Source of the DNA: Streptomyces sp. NBC_00448
GTDB taxonomy: Bacteria; Actinomycetota; Actinomycetes; Streptomycetales; Streptomycetaceae
Direction: 5' to 3'
Assembly (NCBI RefSeq): GCF_036014115.1
Contig: NZ_CP107913.1
Span: 8,487,501-8,551,500, forward strand
DNA length: 64,000 nucleotides
The notes under the pieces are model-generated. The model was not told where the DNA came from. It made no database searches and was given only the letters and a program-made list of their open reading frames with translations. The position numbers and the translations under genes were made by a program. Each line of letters starts with the position of its first letter. Position 1 is the first letter of the stretch. Shown piece after piece: positions 51,929 to 60,375 of this stretch.

Positions 51929-53850
51929 GCGGACTCCTCCATCGACATGTCGTCGTCACGGACATCGGCTGTTCCGGCTGTTCCGTCTGTTCCGGTTCCG
52001 CTCGCCGCGCGTGCCGCAGCTACGGTCGCGGTCGCGCCGTCCCCCTGCGCCTCGTCCTCACGGGTGACCACGGCCCGGTACAGCGGGGTGCCGCGCAGCA
52101 GTTCGTGGTGGACACCGGCGGCCACCGCGGTGCCGTCGTGGACGAACACCACCCGGTCGGCGCGGTCGAGCACCAGCGGGCTCGACGTGAACACCACGGT
52201 GGTACGGCCGGCGCGGATCTCCCGCAGACCGTGCGCGATCCGCGCCTCGGTGTGGGCGTCGACCGCCGACGTCGGCTCGTCGAGCACCAGCACCTCGGGG
52301 TCGGCCACCAGCGAACGGGCCAGCGCGAGCCGCTGCCGCTGCCCGCCGGACAGCGACCGGCCGCGCTCGATGATCCGGGCCCGCATCGCGTCGCCGGAGT
52401 CCGCGTCAGCACCTTCCAGGGACCGCACCAGCGCGTCGAGCACGTCGGTGCACTGCGCGGCGGCCAGCGCCGCCGGGGCGGTGACGCGCCCGGACGCGGG
52501 CACGTCGAGCAGGTCGGCCAGGGTGCCGGACAGCAGCACCGGGTCCTTGTCGTGCACGAGTACGGCGGAGCGGGCCACCGCCAGGGGTACGGTGTCCAGC
52601 GCCCTGCCGCCGAGCAGCGCCGACGGCTCGCCCTCGACGGCGACCGGGCTGTGCCCGCCCAGCCGGTCGGCGAGCCGGCCCGCGGCGTCCGGGTCCCCGC
52701 ACACCACGGCCGTGAGCAGCCCGGACGGCGCGCGCAGCCCCGTCGCGGGGTCGTACAGCTCGCCGGTGAGCACGAGCGAGTCGCCGGCGGCGCCGTCGAG
52801 CGCCCCGTCGGCCACCTCTCCGCCCACCTCGCCGGCCGCCCCGTCGACGTCGCTCCGCCGCAGCGCCAGCACCCGCGCTGCCCGCTTCGCCGACGGCCTG
52901 GAGAACGACCAGGCCATGGCGATCTCCTCGAAGTTCTGCAGCGGGAACATCAGGAACGACACCGAGCCGTAGACCGTGACCAGTTGGCCGACCGAGATCT
53001 GCCCGTCCAGCGCCAGCCGCGCCCCGTACCAGGCCACGCCGACCAGCAGCAGGCCCGGCAGCGCGACCTGGACGGCCGCGATGGTGGCCCACATCCGGGC
53101 GCTGTGCACGGCGGCCCGGCGCACCTCCTGCGACACGCGGCGGTAGCGGTCGAGGAAGAGCTGCTCGCCGCCGATCCCGCGCAGCACCCGCAGCCCCGCC
53201 ACCGTGTCGGCGGCCAGCTCCGTGGCCCGGCCGCCCTTCTCCCGCTGGAGGTCGGCGCGGCGGGTGGCCGCGGGCAGCAGCGGCAGCACGGACAGCGCCA
53301 GCACCGGTACGGCCGCGGCGACCATGACACCGAGCTTCGGTTCGTACACCAGCAGCGCCACGGCCACGCCCAAGGTGGCCAGCAGCGCCGAGGTGAAGCG
53401 GGCCAGCGCCTCGACGAACCAGCCGATCTTCTCGACGTCGCCGGTACTCACCGCCACGACTTCTCCTGCCGCCACCCGCCGGGTCAGGATCGCGCCCAGC
53501 TCGACCGCCTTGGCGGCGAGGAGCTGCTGCACCCTGGTGGCGGCGCTGATCCAGTTGGTGACCGCGGTGCGGTGCAGCATGGTGTCGCCGAGCGCGGTGA
53601 GCAGGCCGAGCACGAGCAGCACGACACCGGCCAGCACCAACCGGGTGCCCGAGCGGTCCACGACGGCCTGCACGGCCACCCCGACCACCGCGGGGAAACA
53701 CGCCAGCGAGGCCATGTGGAGGGTGCCCCACGCGGCCGCGGCCACCTGACCGCGCCACTGGCCCAACTCCAGCCAGATCAGGAGCCGTCGGCCGGAACGG
53801 GTGTCGGGCCGACCCGGGTCGGCGAAGGGGATGCTGCTGAGGGACGGCAT
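51925..53850 (-). CDS. ABC exporter half-transporter B (degenerate Walker A, intact signature)
   Basis: 641 residues: six helices, then an ATPase domain with intact signature LSGGQ (about 499) and Walker B VLVLDEPTS, but no Walker A P-loop: the position reads VCGDPDAAGRLADRLG (about 380) with no GK(S/T), and the H-loop His is replaced (VFTSSPL). Losses in A and B complement: one composite site keeps A's Walker A with B's LSGGQ, the other is degenerate on both sides. An Ala/Gly/Thr-rich C-terminal tail follows. Confidence 0.93.
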   Translation of the reverse strand: MPSLSSIPFADPGRPDTRSGRRLLIWLELGQWRGQVAAAAWGTLHMASLACFPAVVGVAVQAVVDRSGTRLVLAGVVLLVLGLLTALGDTMLHRTAVTNWISAATRVQQLLAAKAVELGAILTRRVAAGEVVAVSTGDVEKIGWFVEALARFTSALLATLGVAVALLVYEPKLGVMVAAAVPVLALSVLPLLPAATRRADLQREKGGRATELAADTVAGLRVLRGIGGEQLFLDRYRRVSQEVRRAAVHSARMWATIAAVQVALPGLLLVGVAWYGARLALDGQISVGQLVTVYGSVSFLMFPLQNFEEIAMAWSFSRPSAKRAARVLALRRSDVDGAAGEVGGEVADGALDGAAGDSLVLTGELYDPATGLRAPSGLLTAVVCGDPDAAGRLADRLGGHSPVAVEGEPSALLGGRALDTVPLAVARSAVLVHDKDPVLLSGTLADLLDVPASGRVTAPAALAAAQCTDVLDALVRSLEGADADSGDAMRARIIERGRSLSGGQRQRLALARSLVADPEVLVLDEPTSAVDAHTEARIAHGLREIRAGRTTVVFTSSPLVLDRADRVVFVHDGTAVAAGVHHELLRGTPLYRAVVTREDEAQGDGATATVAAARAASGTGTDGTAGTADVRDDDMSMEESA

Positions 53851-54046
53851 GATGTCCTGAGGTGGATGCGTGCGTGCGGGCAGGAGTCGGAGCCCGGACG
53901 GAACTGCGGCCCGGGCGGCGGCGGACGAGGTACGGCGCTCCGGGTCTTCCGGGCGATCCCCCGCAATCGGGCCGGAAACAACCGTGAGCCGTGCAAGACT
54001 CGCCGCGCCCCGGCCGTCGGGTCAAACGGTTTTCGAACTTCGTGGC

Positions 54047-54060
54047 CACTCGTGCGAGTG
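54047..54060. promoter_or_regulatory. Palindrome CACTCG-TG-CGAGTG before mscL
   Basis: Perfect 6-bp arms, near-perfect over nine bases with the flanking GG/CC, in the 298-base gap between the ABC exporter and mscL. The gap otherwise holds no gene. Possible operator for one of the divergent units. Confidence 0.35.
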
Positions 54061-54148
54061 ACCTGAACCACACCGACTTTGCAGGTCCGCGGCCGGAAAC
54101 GGCACACTGTGTGGCTCCACATCATGGTCACCAGAGGAGACCCCCCAC

Positions 54149-54622
54149 ATGAAGGGCTTTCGGGCATTTCTGCTGCGCGGCAACGTCGTCGACCTCGCGG
54201 TCGGCATCGTCGTCGGTGCGGCCTTCACCGCGCTGGTGAACGGTTTCGTCGGGGCGTTCCTGACACCGATCGTCGGCCTGGTGAGCGGTGCCACCGGAGA
54301 TTTCAGCCACCGGAACTTCCACGCCTCGGGTGTCACCTTCCCGTACGGCGTGTTCATCAACGCGGCGATCAGCTTCGTCATCGTGGCGGCGGTGATCTAC
54401 TTCCTGGTTGTGCTGCCGATGAACCGCATGCAGGAGAAGTTCTTCCCGAAGGCCGCGAGCACCCCGACCCGCGAGTGCCCGGAGTGCCTGAGCGCGATCC
54501 CCGCCGCGGCCAAGCGGTGCAGCGCCTGCACCGCGGTGCTCACGCCGACGGTGCCGGCCCAGGGTGGTGAGAAGGACGGCGCCGGCGTGAGCGACGCCGC
54601 CGGGGTCGACATCACGAAGTAG
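54149..54622 (+). CDS. mscL: Large-conductance mechanosensitive channel MscL
   Basis: 157 residues, ATG after AGAGGAGACC. MKGFRAFLLRGNVVDLAVGIVVGAAF is the MscL N-terminal amphipathic helix and TM1 (split here), followed by GAFLTPIVGL and TM2 (FINAAISFVIVAAVIYFLVV, split). It opens under membrane tension to release solutes on osmotic downshock. The C-terminal tail has two CxxC pairs (CPEC and CSAC) forming a probable small zinc ribbon, beyond the usual length of about 136 residues. A strong hairpin follows. Confidence 0.97.
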   Translation: MKGFRAFLLRGNVVDLAVGIVVGAAFTALVNGFVGAFLTPIVGLVSGATGDFSHRNFHASGVTFPYGVFINAAISFVIVAAVIYFLVVLPMNRMQEKFFPKAASTPTRECPECLSAIPAAAKRCSACTAVLTPTVPAQGGEKDGAGVSDAAGVDITK

Positions 54623-54651
54623 CGGCACGGGCAGCCACGCGCTGCCGACGA

Positions 54652-54684
54652 AACGGCGCGCCGTCTCCACCGCGGCGCGCCGTT
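54652..54684. terminator. Hairpin terminator after mscL
   Basis: AACGGCGCGCCG pairs perfectly with CGGCGCGCCGTT (12 bp) around a nine-base loop, 29 bases after the mscL stop and just before the convergent MarR gene's end, so it can serve both. Confidence 0.8.
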
Positions 54685-54706
54685 CGCCGTCCCCCGCTTC
54701 TCCCTG

Positions 54707-55324
54707 CTAGCGACCGTGCCCGTGTCCGTGCCCGCGTCCGTGTCCTGACGGCTCGCCCTCGCCGAGCACGTCCAGCAGCGCCGACAGCGCGGCGCGCTGC
54801 TCGCCGTCCAGCGGCGCCAGCAGTTCGGCCGCGGCGGCCCGGCGTGCCCCGCGCAGCGCGGACAGCGCCCGCGCGCCGTCCTCCCGCAGCTCGATCCTGA
54901 TCACCCGCCGGTTGTGCGGATCGGGGACCCTGCGGACCAGTTCCAGCTCCTCCAGCGCGTCCACGAGCGTGGTGACAGCGCGCGGCACCACGTCGAGGCG
55001 CTGTGCGAGGTCGGCCATCCGCGGCGGCGCCTCGCAGTGCGCGAGGGTGCGCAGCAGCCGGGACTGGGCGGGTGTGATGCCCAGCGGCTCCATCAGCCGG
55101 CGCTGCGAGCGGTGCAGCCGCCGGCTCAGCGTCAGCAACTGGTCGGCGAGCCGGCCGGTGACCTCGTCGGCGCCGGACGCGAGCGCCTGGGCGGCGGCTT
55201 CGTCGCGTGCCTGGCCGGCCGCGGCGACCGGGCCGGAATCCGGAGCTGCTGCCTCGCTGTCCGCCGGACGCGAAGCCTGTCCGGCCGCGCTCTCCTCGGC
55301 GGTCGCGGTGGTGCGGGGGTCCAT
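54707..55324 (-). CDS. MarR-family transcriptional regulator
   Basis: 205 residues. After a 55-residue Ala-rich N-terminus comes a MarR winged helix: RRLHRSQRRLMEPLGITPAQSRLLRTLA, MADLAQRLDVVPRAVTTLVDALEELELVRR (both in parts) and DPHNRRVIRIELREDG. The C-terminus is GHGRGHGHGHGR, a His/Gly tail that may bind metal. MarR proteins repress efflux genes until a phenolic or other ligand binds. A perfect inverted repeat between it and the divergent ABC exporter is its likely operator. Confidence 0.93.
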   Translation of the reverse strand: MDPRTTATAEESAAGQASRPADSEAAAPDSGPVAAAGQARDEAAAQALASGADEVTGRLADQLLTLSRRLHRSQRRLMEPLGITPAQSRLLRTLAHCEAPPRMADLAQRLDVVPRAVTTLVDALEELELVRRVPDPHNRRVIRIELREDGARALSALRGARRAAAAELLAPLDGEQRAALSALLDVLGEGEPSGHGRGHGHGHGR

Positions 55325-55355
55325 GCCCTCAGGCTATCAGGACACACTCCATTGT

Positions 55356-55382
55356 GAGTATAGGTAACAATGACCTATACTC
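55356..55382. promoter_or_regulatory. MarR operator overlapping divergent promoters
   Basis: GAGTATAGGT (55356-55365) is perfectly complementary to ACCTATACTC (55373-55382), spacer AACAATG. The arms hold TATACT boxes on both strands: rightward TTGTGA-18 bases-TATACT precedes the ABC gene, and the mirror TATACT faces marR. A dimer bound here would block both promoters. Exceptionally AT-rich for this genome. Confidence 0.75.
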
Positions 55383-55446
55383 CCTATGTCCGCAGTCCTC
55401 AACGCGGACCCCGGCCCGTATCCGTACCCGAACCCGGAGGAGCCTT

Positions 55447-57318
55447 TTGCGCCCCGAGAACGACCTCGTCAGCCGGTGGACGCCACCGAAGAGCGCACCC
55501 GGCACCCGTGCGGACGTCGACGTCCGCCGCATCATGCGCCTGTTCCGCCCCTACCGCGCCCGGCTGGTCTTCGTCGGCCTGCTGGTCGCCCTGTCCTCGC
55601 TGGTGTCGGTCGCCTCGCCGTTCCTGCTGCGCGCGATCCTCGACACCGCCATCCCGCAGGGCCGCACCGGCCTGCTCGCCGTGCTGGCCCTGGGCATGAT
55701 CGCCACCGCCGTCGCCAACGGCGTGTTCGGCGTGATGCAGACCCTGATCTCCACCACCGTCGGCCAGCGCGTCATGCACGACCTGCGCACGTCCGTCTAC
55801 GAGCGGCTCCAGCGGATGTCGCTCGCCTTCTTCACCCGCACCCGCACCGGCGAGGTGCAGTCCAGGATCGCCAACGACATCGGCGGCATGCAGGCCACCG
55901 TCACGTCCACCGCCACCTCCCTGGTCTCGAACCTCACCTCGGTGGTCGCCGCGGTGGTGGCCATGGTCGCCCTGGACTGGGAGTTGACCATCGTCTCGCT
56001 CCTCCTGCTGCCGGTGTTCGTCTGGATCGCCCGCAAGGTCGGCCGCGAGCGCAAGAAGATCGCCACCAAGCGGCAGAAGCAGATGGCCACGCTGTCCGCG
56101 ATCGTCACCGAGTCGCTGTCGGTCAGCGGCATCCTGCTCGGCCGCACCATGGGCCGGGCCGACTCCCTGACCCGCGACTTCTCGGCCGAGTCCGAGAGCC
56201 TGGTCGACCTCGAAGTCCGCTCGAACATGCAGGGCCGCTGGCGGATGGCCGTGATCGGCATCGTGATGTCCGCGATGCCCGCGCTGCTGTACTGGGCGGC
56301 CGGCCTCACCGGCGGCGGCGGTCGCGGCTCGGCGATCTCCATCGGCACCCTGGTCGCGTTCGTCACCCTCCAGCAGGGCCTGTTCCGGCCGACCGTCCAG
56401 TTGCTCGCCACCGGCGTGGAGGTGCAGACCTCGCTCGCGCTCTTCCAGCGCATCTTCGAGTACCTCGACCTGCCGGTGGACATCACCGAGCGCCCCGACC
56501 CGGTGCGCATCGACCGGGTCCGCGGCGACATCCGCTTCGAGGACGTCGACTTCGCCTACGAGGCGGAGGGCGGCGAGCACGCCGCGCCCACCCTGCGCGG
56601 CATCGACCTCACCCTGCCCGCGGGCGGCAGCCTGGCCGTGGTCGGCGCGACCGGCTCCGGCAAGAGCACCCTCAGCTACCTCGTGCCGCGCCTGTACGAC
56701 GTGACCGGCGGCCGGGTCACCCTCGACGGCACCGACGTGCGCGACCTCAGCTTCGACACGCTCGCGGCAGCCGTCGGCGTCGTCTCCCAGGAGACCTACC
56801 TCTTCCACGCCTCCGTCGCCGACAACCTGCGCTTCGCCAAGCCCGAGGCCACCGACGCCGAGATCGAGGCCGCCGCCAGAGCCGCGCAGATCCACGACCA
56901 CATCGCGGGCCTGCCCGACGGCTACGACACCCTCGTCGGCGAGCGCGGCTACCGCTTCTCCGGCGGCGAGAAGCAGCGCCTGGCCATCGCCCGCACGATC
57001 CTGCGGGACCCGCCGGTGCTGATCCTGGACGAGGCCACCAGCGCGCTCGACACCCGCACCGAGGCCGCCGTCCAGGACGCGATCGACGCCCTCTCGGCGG
57101 GCCGCACCACCATCACGATCGCCCACCGGCTGTCCACGATCCGCGACGCGGACCAGATCGCCGTCCTCGACGCCGGACGCATCGTCGAACGCGGCACCCA
57201 CGACGAACTCCTCGCCCTCGACGGACGGTACGCGGCCCTCAGCCGGCGCGGCGAGCAGCACGCCGACGAGTCCGCCGGAGCCCCGGCCGCGCTCGAACCG
57301 GCGGTCATCGCGCCCTGA
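55447..57318 (+). CDS. ABC multidrug exporter (single polypeptide half-transporter)
   Basis: 623 residues from TTG at 55447, just after GGAGGAG. Six helices (about 40-320) are followed by an ATPase domain with Walker A GATGSGKST (about 400), signature FSGGEKQ (about 503), Walker B LILDEATS (about 525) and H-loop IAHRL, all functional, so it should work as a homodimer. The sequence resembles lipid/drug exporters of the MsbA/LmrA type. Its control by the divergent MarR regulator fits a drug-induced pump. Confidence 0.95.
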   Translation: MRPENDLVSRWTPPKSAPGTRADVDVRRIMRLFRPYRARLVFVGLLVALSSLVSVASPFLLRAILDTAIPQGRTGLLAVLALGMIATAVANGVFGVMQTLISTTVGQRVMHDLRTSVYERLQRMSLAFFTRTRTGEVQSRIANDIGGMQATVTSTATSLVSNLTSVVAAVVAMVALDWELTIVSLLLLPVFVWIARKVGRERKKIATKRQKQMATLSAIVTESLSVSGILLGRTMGRADSLTRDFSAESESLVDLEVRSNMQGRWRMAVIGIVMSAMPALLYWAAGLTGGGGRGSAISIGTLVAFVTLQQGLFRPTVQLLATGVEVQTSLALFQRIFEYLDLPVDITERPDPVRIDRVRGDIRFEDVDFAYEAEGGEHAAPTLRGIDLTLPAGGSLAVVGATGSGKSTLSYLVPRLYDVTGGRVTLDGTDVRDLSFDTLAAAVGVVSQETYLFHASVADNLRFAKPEATDAEIEAAARAAQIHDHIAGLPDGYDTLVGERGYRFSGGEKQRLAIARTILRDPPVLILDEATSALDTRTEAAVQDAIDALSAGRTTITIAHRLSTIRDADQIAVLDAGRIVERGTHDELLALDGRYAALSRRGEQHADESAGAPAALEPAVIAP

Positions 57319-57349
57319 GAATCCGGTGCGCGGGCTTGCCGACACGACA

Positions 57350-57363
57350 TTACCCGTGGGTAA
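57350..57363. promoter_or_regulatory. Palindrome TTACCC-GT-GGGTAA before doxX
   Basis: Perfect 6-bp arms with a two-base spacer, 48 bases upstream of the DoxX start. TetR-type geometry; the regulator is not in this window. Confidence 0.5.
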
Positions 57364-57411
57364 GGTGGGCTTCCGGCGGGAATCGCCCGCCCGTTCGAGG
57401 AGGCCGTCCAC

Positions 57412-57801
57412 GTGCTCATACGCCCCGCACCGCTGCTCGCCGGACTGCTCGCGACCGCCGGCGCCCTGCACTTCCTGCGGCCCGAGCCCTTCGACGCCAT
57501 CGTGCCCACCGCCCTGCCGGGCAGCCCCCGCGACTGGACCCGGGCCAGCGGCGTCGCCGAGGTCGCGCTCGCGGCCGCCGTCGCGCTGCCGGCCACCCGC
57601 AGGACCGGCGGCCTGCTCGCCGCCGGCCTCTTCGCCGCGGTCTTCCCGGCCAACGTCAAGATGGCCTACGACTGGCGGCACCGCCCCGCCCCGCTCAGGG
57701 CCGCCGCCTACGCCCGGCTGCCGCTCCAAGTGCCGCTGGTCATATGGGCCGTGAAGGTCAGCCGCTCGGCGGCGTCCGGCTCACACGGAACCCGGCACTG
57801 A
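57412..57801 (+). CDS. DoxX-family membrane protein
   Basis: 129 residues, GTG start. Four hydrophobic helices; PAPLLAGLLATAGALHFLRPEPFDAIVPTALPG (in part), SGVAEVALAAAVALPATRR and FPANVKMAYDWRH match the DoxX-like family (relatives of thiosulfate:quinone oxidoreductase small subunit). A role in respiratory or detoxification chemistry is suggested by family only. Its 3' end overlaps the convergent lutC by 21 bases. Confidence 0.85.
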   Translation: MLIRPAPLLAGLLATAGALHFLRPEPFDAIVPTALPGSPRDWTRASGVAEVALAAAVALPATRRTGGLLAAGLFAAVFPANVKMAYDWRHRPAPLRAAAYARLPLQVPLVIWAVKVSRSAASGSHGTRH

Positions 57802-58497
57802 GTCCGGCACCGAGTCCGGCGCGGACCCGGACACCGGCGGTTCGGCCCCCGACACCAGGACGACGTCCAGGGTGCGCGGGCCGTGTACGCCTTCCACGCG
57901 GTCGAGTTCGATGTCGCTGGTGGCCGAGGGGCCGGAGATCCAGGTCAGCGGGCGGACCGGGTCGAGCCTGGGCAGTGCCTGCGGCACCGAGTCCACCACC
58001 TGCTCCGGTACCCGTACGACGCACACGTGGTGGTCCGGCACCAGCGTGATCCGGCGCCGGCCCTGGTCGGGGCTCGCGTCCAGGACGATGGTGCCTGTCT
58101 CGGCGATGGCGAGCGCGCAGCCGGTGACGACGCTGTCGATGCGGTCGAGTTCGTGCGTGCCGAGGTCGTCACCGCCGACGGTGATCTCGATGTCCGCGGC
58201 GTCCCGCAGCCATCCGTTGGGCAGCGCGGGTGGCACCACGGCGCTGCGGCTGCCGTGTGCGGTGAGCAGCTCCGCGATCGTACGGGGCAGGTCGGCGGCG
58301 GTGCAGCGGTGAACGTGGGCGCGGTAGTCCGACAGGTGCTCGGCGAGCAGGTCGGTGCTCTGCTCCGGGGTGCGCTCGGCGTGGACGACGGCGTAGTCCC
58401 GGAGGATCGGCCGCTCGTCGGGAGCGTCGGGCACGTCGGTCAGCGCGGCGCGGATACGGCGCAGGATCTCGGTACGGCTGCTGTTGTCCTCGGTCAC
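57781..58497 (-). CDS. lutC: Lactate utilization protein LutC
   Basis: 238 residues, GTG start overlapping the lutB stop by four bases. LUD-domain motifs: RTEILRRIRAALTDVP, VTGCALAIAETGTIVLDASPDQGRR (in parts), ITLVPDHHVCVV and ISGPSATSDIELDRVEGVHGPR (in parts). Third subunit of the LutABC L-lactate oxidation complex. The C-terminus is a PDSVPDSVPGSV repeat beyond the domain. Last gene of a minus-strand lutABC operon. Confidence 0.93.
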   Translation of the reverse strand: MTEDNSSRTEILRRIRAALTDVPDAPDERPILRDYAVVHAERTPEQSTDLLAEHLSDYRAHVHRCTAADLPRTIAELLTAHGSRSAVVPPALPNGWLRDAADIEITVGGDDLGTHELDRIDSVVTGCALAIAETGTIVLDASPDQGRRRITLVPDHHVCVVRVPEQVVDSVPQALPRLDPVRPLTWISGPSATSDIELDRVEGVHGPRTLDVVLVSGAEPPVSGSAPDSVPDSVPGSV

Positions 58498-59990
58498 TTC
58501 TGCTCGCCCTTTCCGCGTTGCGTGTCCTTCTCCCGCTGCTGCCACCACGCGCGGAACCCCTGCGCGGGCACTTCGGGCAGGTCGCGGGCGTCGCTCCATG
58601 CCTTCGCGGGGCCGGGCAGGGGGAGGCGCCTGGGGTGCAGGCGCCGGGTGGCGCCGGCCATCCGCTGGGTCGCGCTCCATGCCGTGGGGTGGTCCAGCGT
58701 CCATCGGCCGGCGCGCATCGCGGCTCGCTCGGCGGCGTGGCCCTTGGCGGGTTTGATGGTGGTGCGGGTGCCGCGCACGGTGACCGGGCCGCCTTGGACG
58801 ACGCGTTCGCGGAGGTGGACGAGGATTTCGGGGATGTTGATGGCGACGGGGCAGACGTCGTAGCAGGCGCCGCAGAGGGTGGAGGCGTAGGGGAGGGAGG
58901 CGTCGAGGGGGGTGGTGGTGCCGCGGAGTTGGGGGGTGAGGATGGCGCCGATGGGGCCGGGGTAGGGGGAGCCGTAGGCGTGGCCGCCGGCGCGTTCGTA
59001 GACGGGGCAGACGTTGAGGCAGGCGGAGCAGCGGATGCAGCGGAGGGCTTGGCGGCCGGTGGTGTCGGCGAGGGTGTCGGTGCGGCCGTTGTCGAGGAGG
59101 ATGAGGTGGAAGTTTTTGGGGCCGTCGTGGGTGGTGGTGCCGGTCCACATGGTGGTGTAGGGGTTCATGCGTTCGGCGGTGGAGGAGCGGGGGAGTGTTT
59201 GGAGGAAGACTTCGAGGTCTTGGAAGGTGGGGATGATTTTTTCGATGCCGACGATGGAGATGAGGGTGTCGGGGAGGGTGAGGCACATGCGGCCGTTGCC
59301 TTCGGATTCGACGACGACGAGGGTGCCGGTTTCGGCGATCATGAAGTTGGCGCCGGAGATGCCGATTTTGGTGCGGAGGAATTTTTCGCGGAGGTGGAGG
59401 CGGGCGGCTTCGGCGAGGTCGGTGGGGTTGTCGGTGAGGTGGTCGGGGGCGGGGCGGCCCCAGTGGGCCATTTCGTTGTGGAAGATGTCGCGGATTTCGG
59501 TGCGGTTTTTGTGGATGGCGGGGACGAGGATGTGGGAGGGCTTGTCGTGGGCGAGTTGGACGATGAGTTCGGCGAGGTCGGTTTCGTAGGCGTGGATGCC
59601 GGCGGTGTGGAGGGCTTCGTTGAGGCCGGTTTCCTGGGTGGCCATGGATTTGACTTTGACGACTTCGGTTTCGCCGGTGGTGTGGATGATGTGGGTGGTG
59701 ATGCGGTTGGCTTCGTCGGCGTCGGTGGCCCAGTGGACGGTGCCGCCGGCGTTGGTGACGGCGGTTTCGAGTTGGAGGAGGTAGTGGTCGAGGTGGTGGA
59801 GGGTGTGGTCTTTGATGGCGGCGCCGGCGGTGCGGAGTTGGGGCCAGTCGGGGAGTTCGTTGATGGCGGTGGCGCGTTTGGTGCGGATGGTGTGGGTGGC
59901 GTGGGTGAGGTTGGCGCGGAGTTGGGTGTCGTGGGTGGAGGTGTGGGCGGCGTCGGGGAAGGAGGGGAGTCCTAGGTAGGTGCCGCTCAT
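58494..59990 (-). CDS. lutB: Lactate utilization iron-sulfur protein LutB
   Basis: 498 residues, ATG overlapping the lutA stop (ATGA). The LUD domain contains KVKSMATQETGLNEAL, IGISGANFMIAETGTLVVVESEGNGR (in parts). Two ferredoxin clusters follow: CIRCSACLNVCPVY (about 318-331) and CGACYDVCPVAI (about 371), binding two 4Fe-4S groups. It oxidises L-lactate to pyruvate with LutA and LutC. The codon use over most of the gene is strikingly devoid of third-position G (see findings). Confidence 0.95.
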   Translation of the reverse strand: MSGTYLGLPSFPDAAHTSTHDTQLRANLTHATHTIRTKRATAINELPDWPQLRTAGAAIKDHTLHHLDHYLLQLETAVTNAGGTVHWATDADEANRITTHIIHTTGETEVVKVKSMATQETGLNEALHTAGIHAYETDLAELIVQLAHDKPSHILVPAIHKNRTEIRDIFHNEMAHWGRPAPDHLTDNPTDLAEAARLHLREKFLRTKIGISGANFMIAETGTLVVVESEGNGRMCLTLPDTLISIVGIEKIIPTFQDLEVFLQTLPRSSTAERMNPYTTMWTGTTTHDGPKNFHLILLDNGRTDTLADTTGRQALRCIRCSACLNVCPVYERAGGHAYGSPYPGPIGAILTPQLRGTTTPLDASLPYASTLCGACYDVCPVAINIPEILVHLRERVVQGGPVTVRGTRTTIKPAKGHAAERAAMRAGRWTLDHPTAWSATQRMAGATRRLHPRRLPLPGPAKAWSDARDLPEVPAQGFRAWWQQREKDTQRGKGEQK

Positions 59991-60375
59991 CGGGTGGCTC
60001 CTGTGGTGGTGGGTTGGTAGGGGTGTTGTTCGGTGGAGGCGAGGATTTCGGCGAGGTGGAGGGTGTGGAGGGGGGCGTGGTTGCGGCGGAGGATGCCGTC
60101 GAGGTGGACGAGGCAGGAGTTGTCGGCGCCGCAGAGGATGGTGGCGCCGGTGTCGAGGGCGTGGCGGACTTTGTCGTGGCCCATGGCGAGGGAGACGTCG
60201 GGGTTTTTGACGGCGAAGGTGCCGCCGAAGCCGCAGCATTCCTCGGCGCCGTCCAACTCGCGGAGTTCCAGGCCTTTGACGGCTTGGAGGAGTTTGCGGG
60301 GGCGTTCGCCGAGGCCGAGCATGCGCAGGCCGTGGCAGGAGGGGTGGTAGGTGACGGTGTGGGGGAAGTAGGCGC
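58785..60375 (-). other. Codon-use island with almost no third-position G
   Basis: Within lutB and the 3' two-thirds of lutA the coding strand uses CTC, GTC, GCC, CCC, ACC, CAA, GAA and AAA almost exclusively, while flanking parts of the same genes use the usual CTG, GTG, GCG, CAG, GAG and AAG. The plus strand is correspondingly G- and T-rich. Both edges fall inside genes, with one short return to normal use at about 60240-60290. Confidence 0.75.

Noticed and set aside
58518..59975. A 485-codon plus-strand frame opposite lutB, made of Gly, Glu, Val and Asp
   Set aside because: It is the antisense of lutB in the codon island; composition is an artefact of third-position G depletion, and no ribosome site or family match exists.
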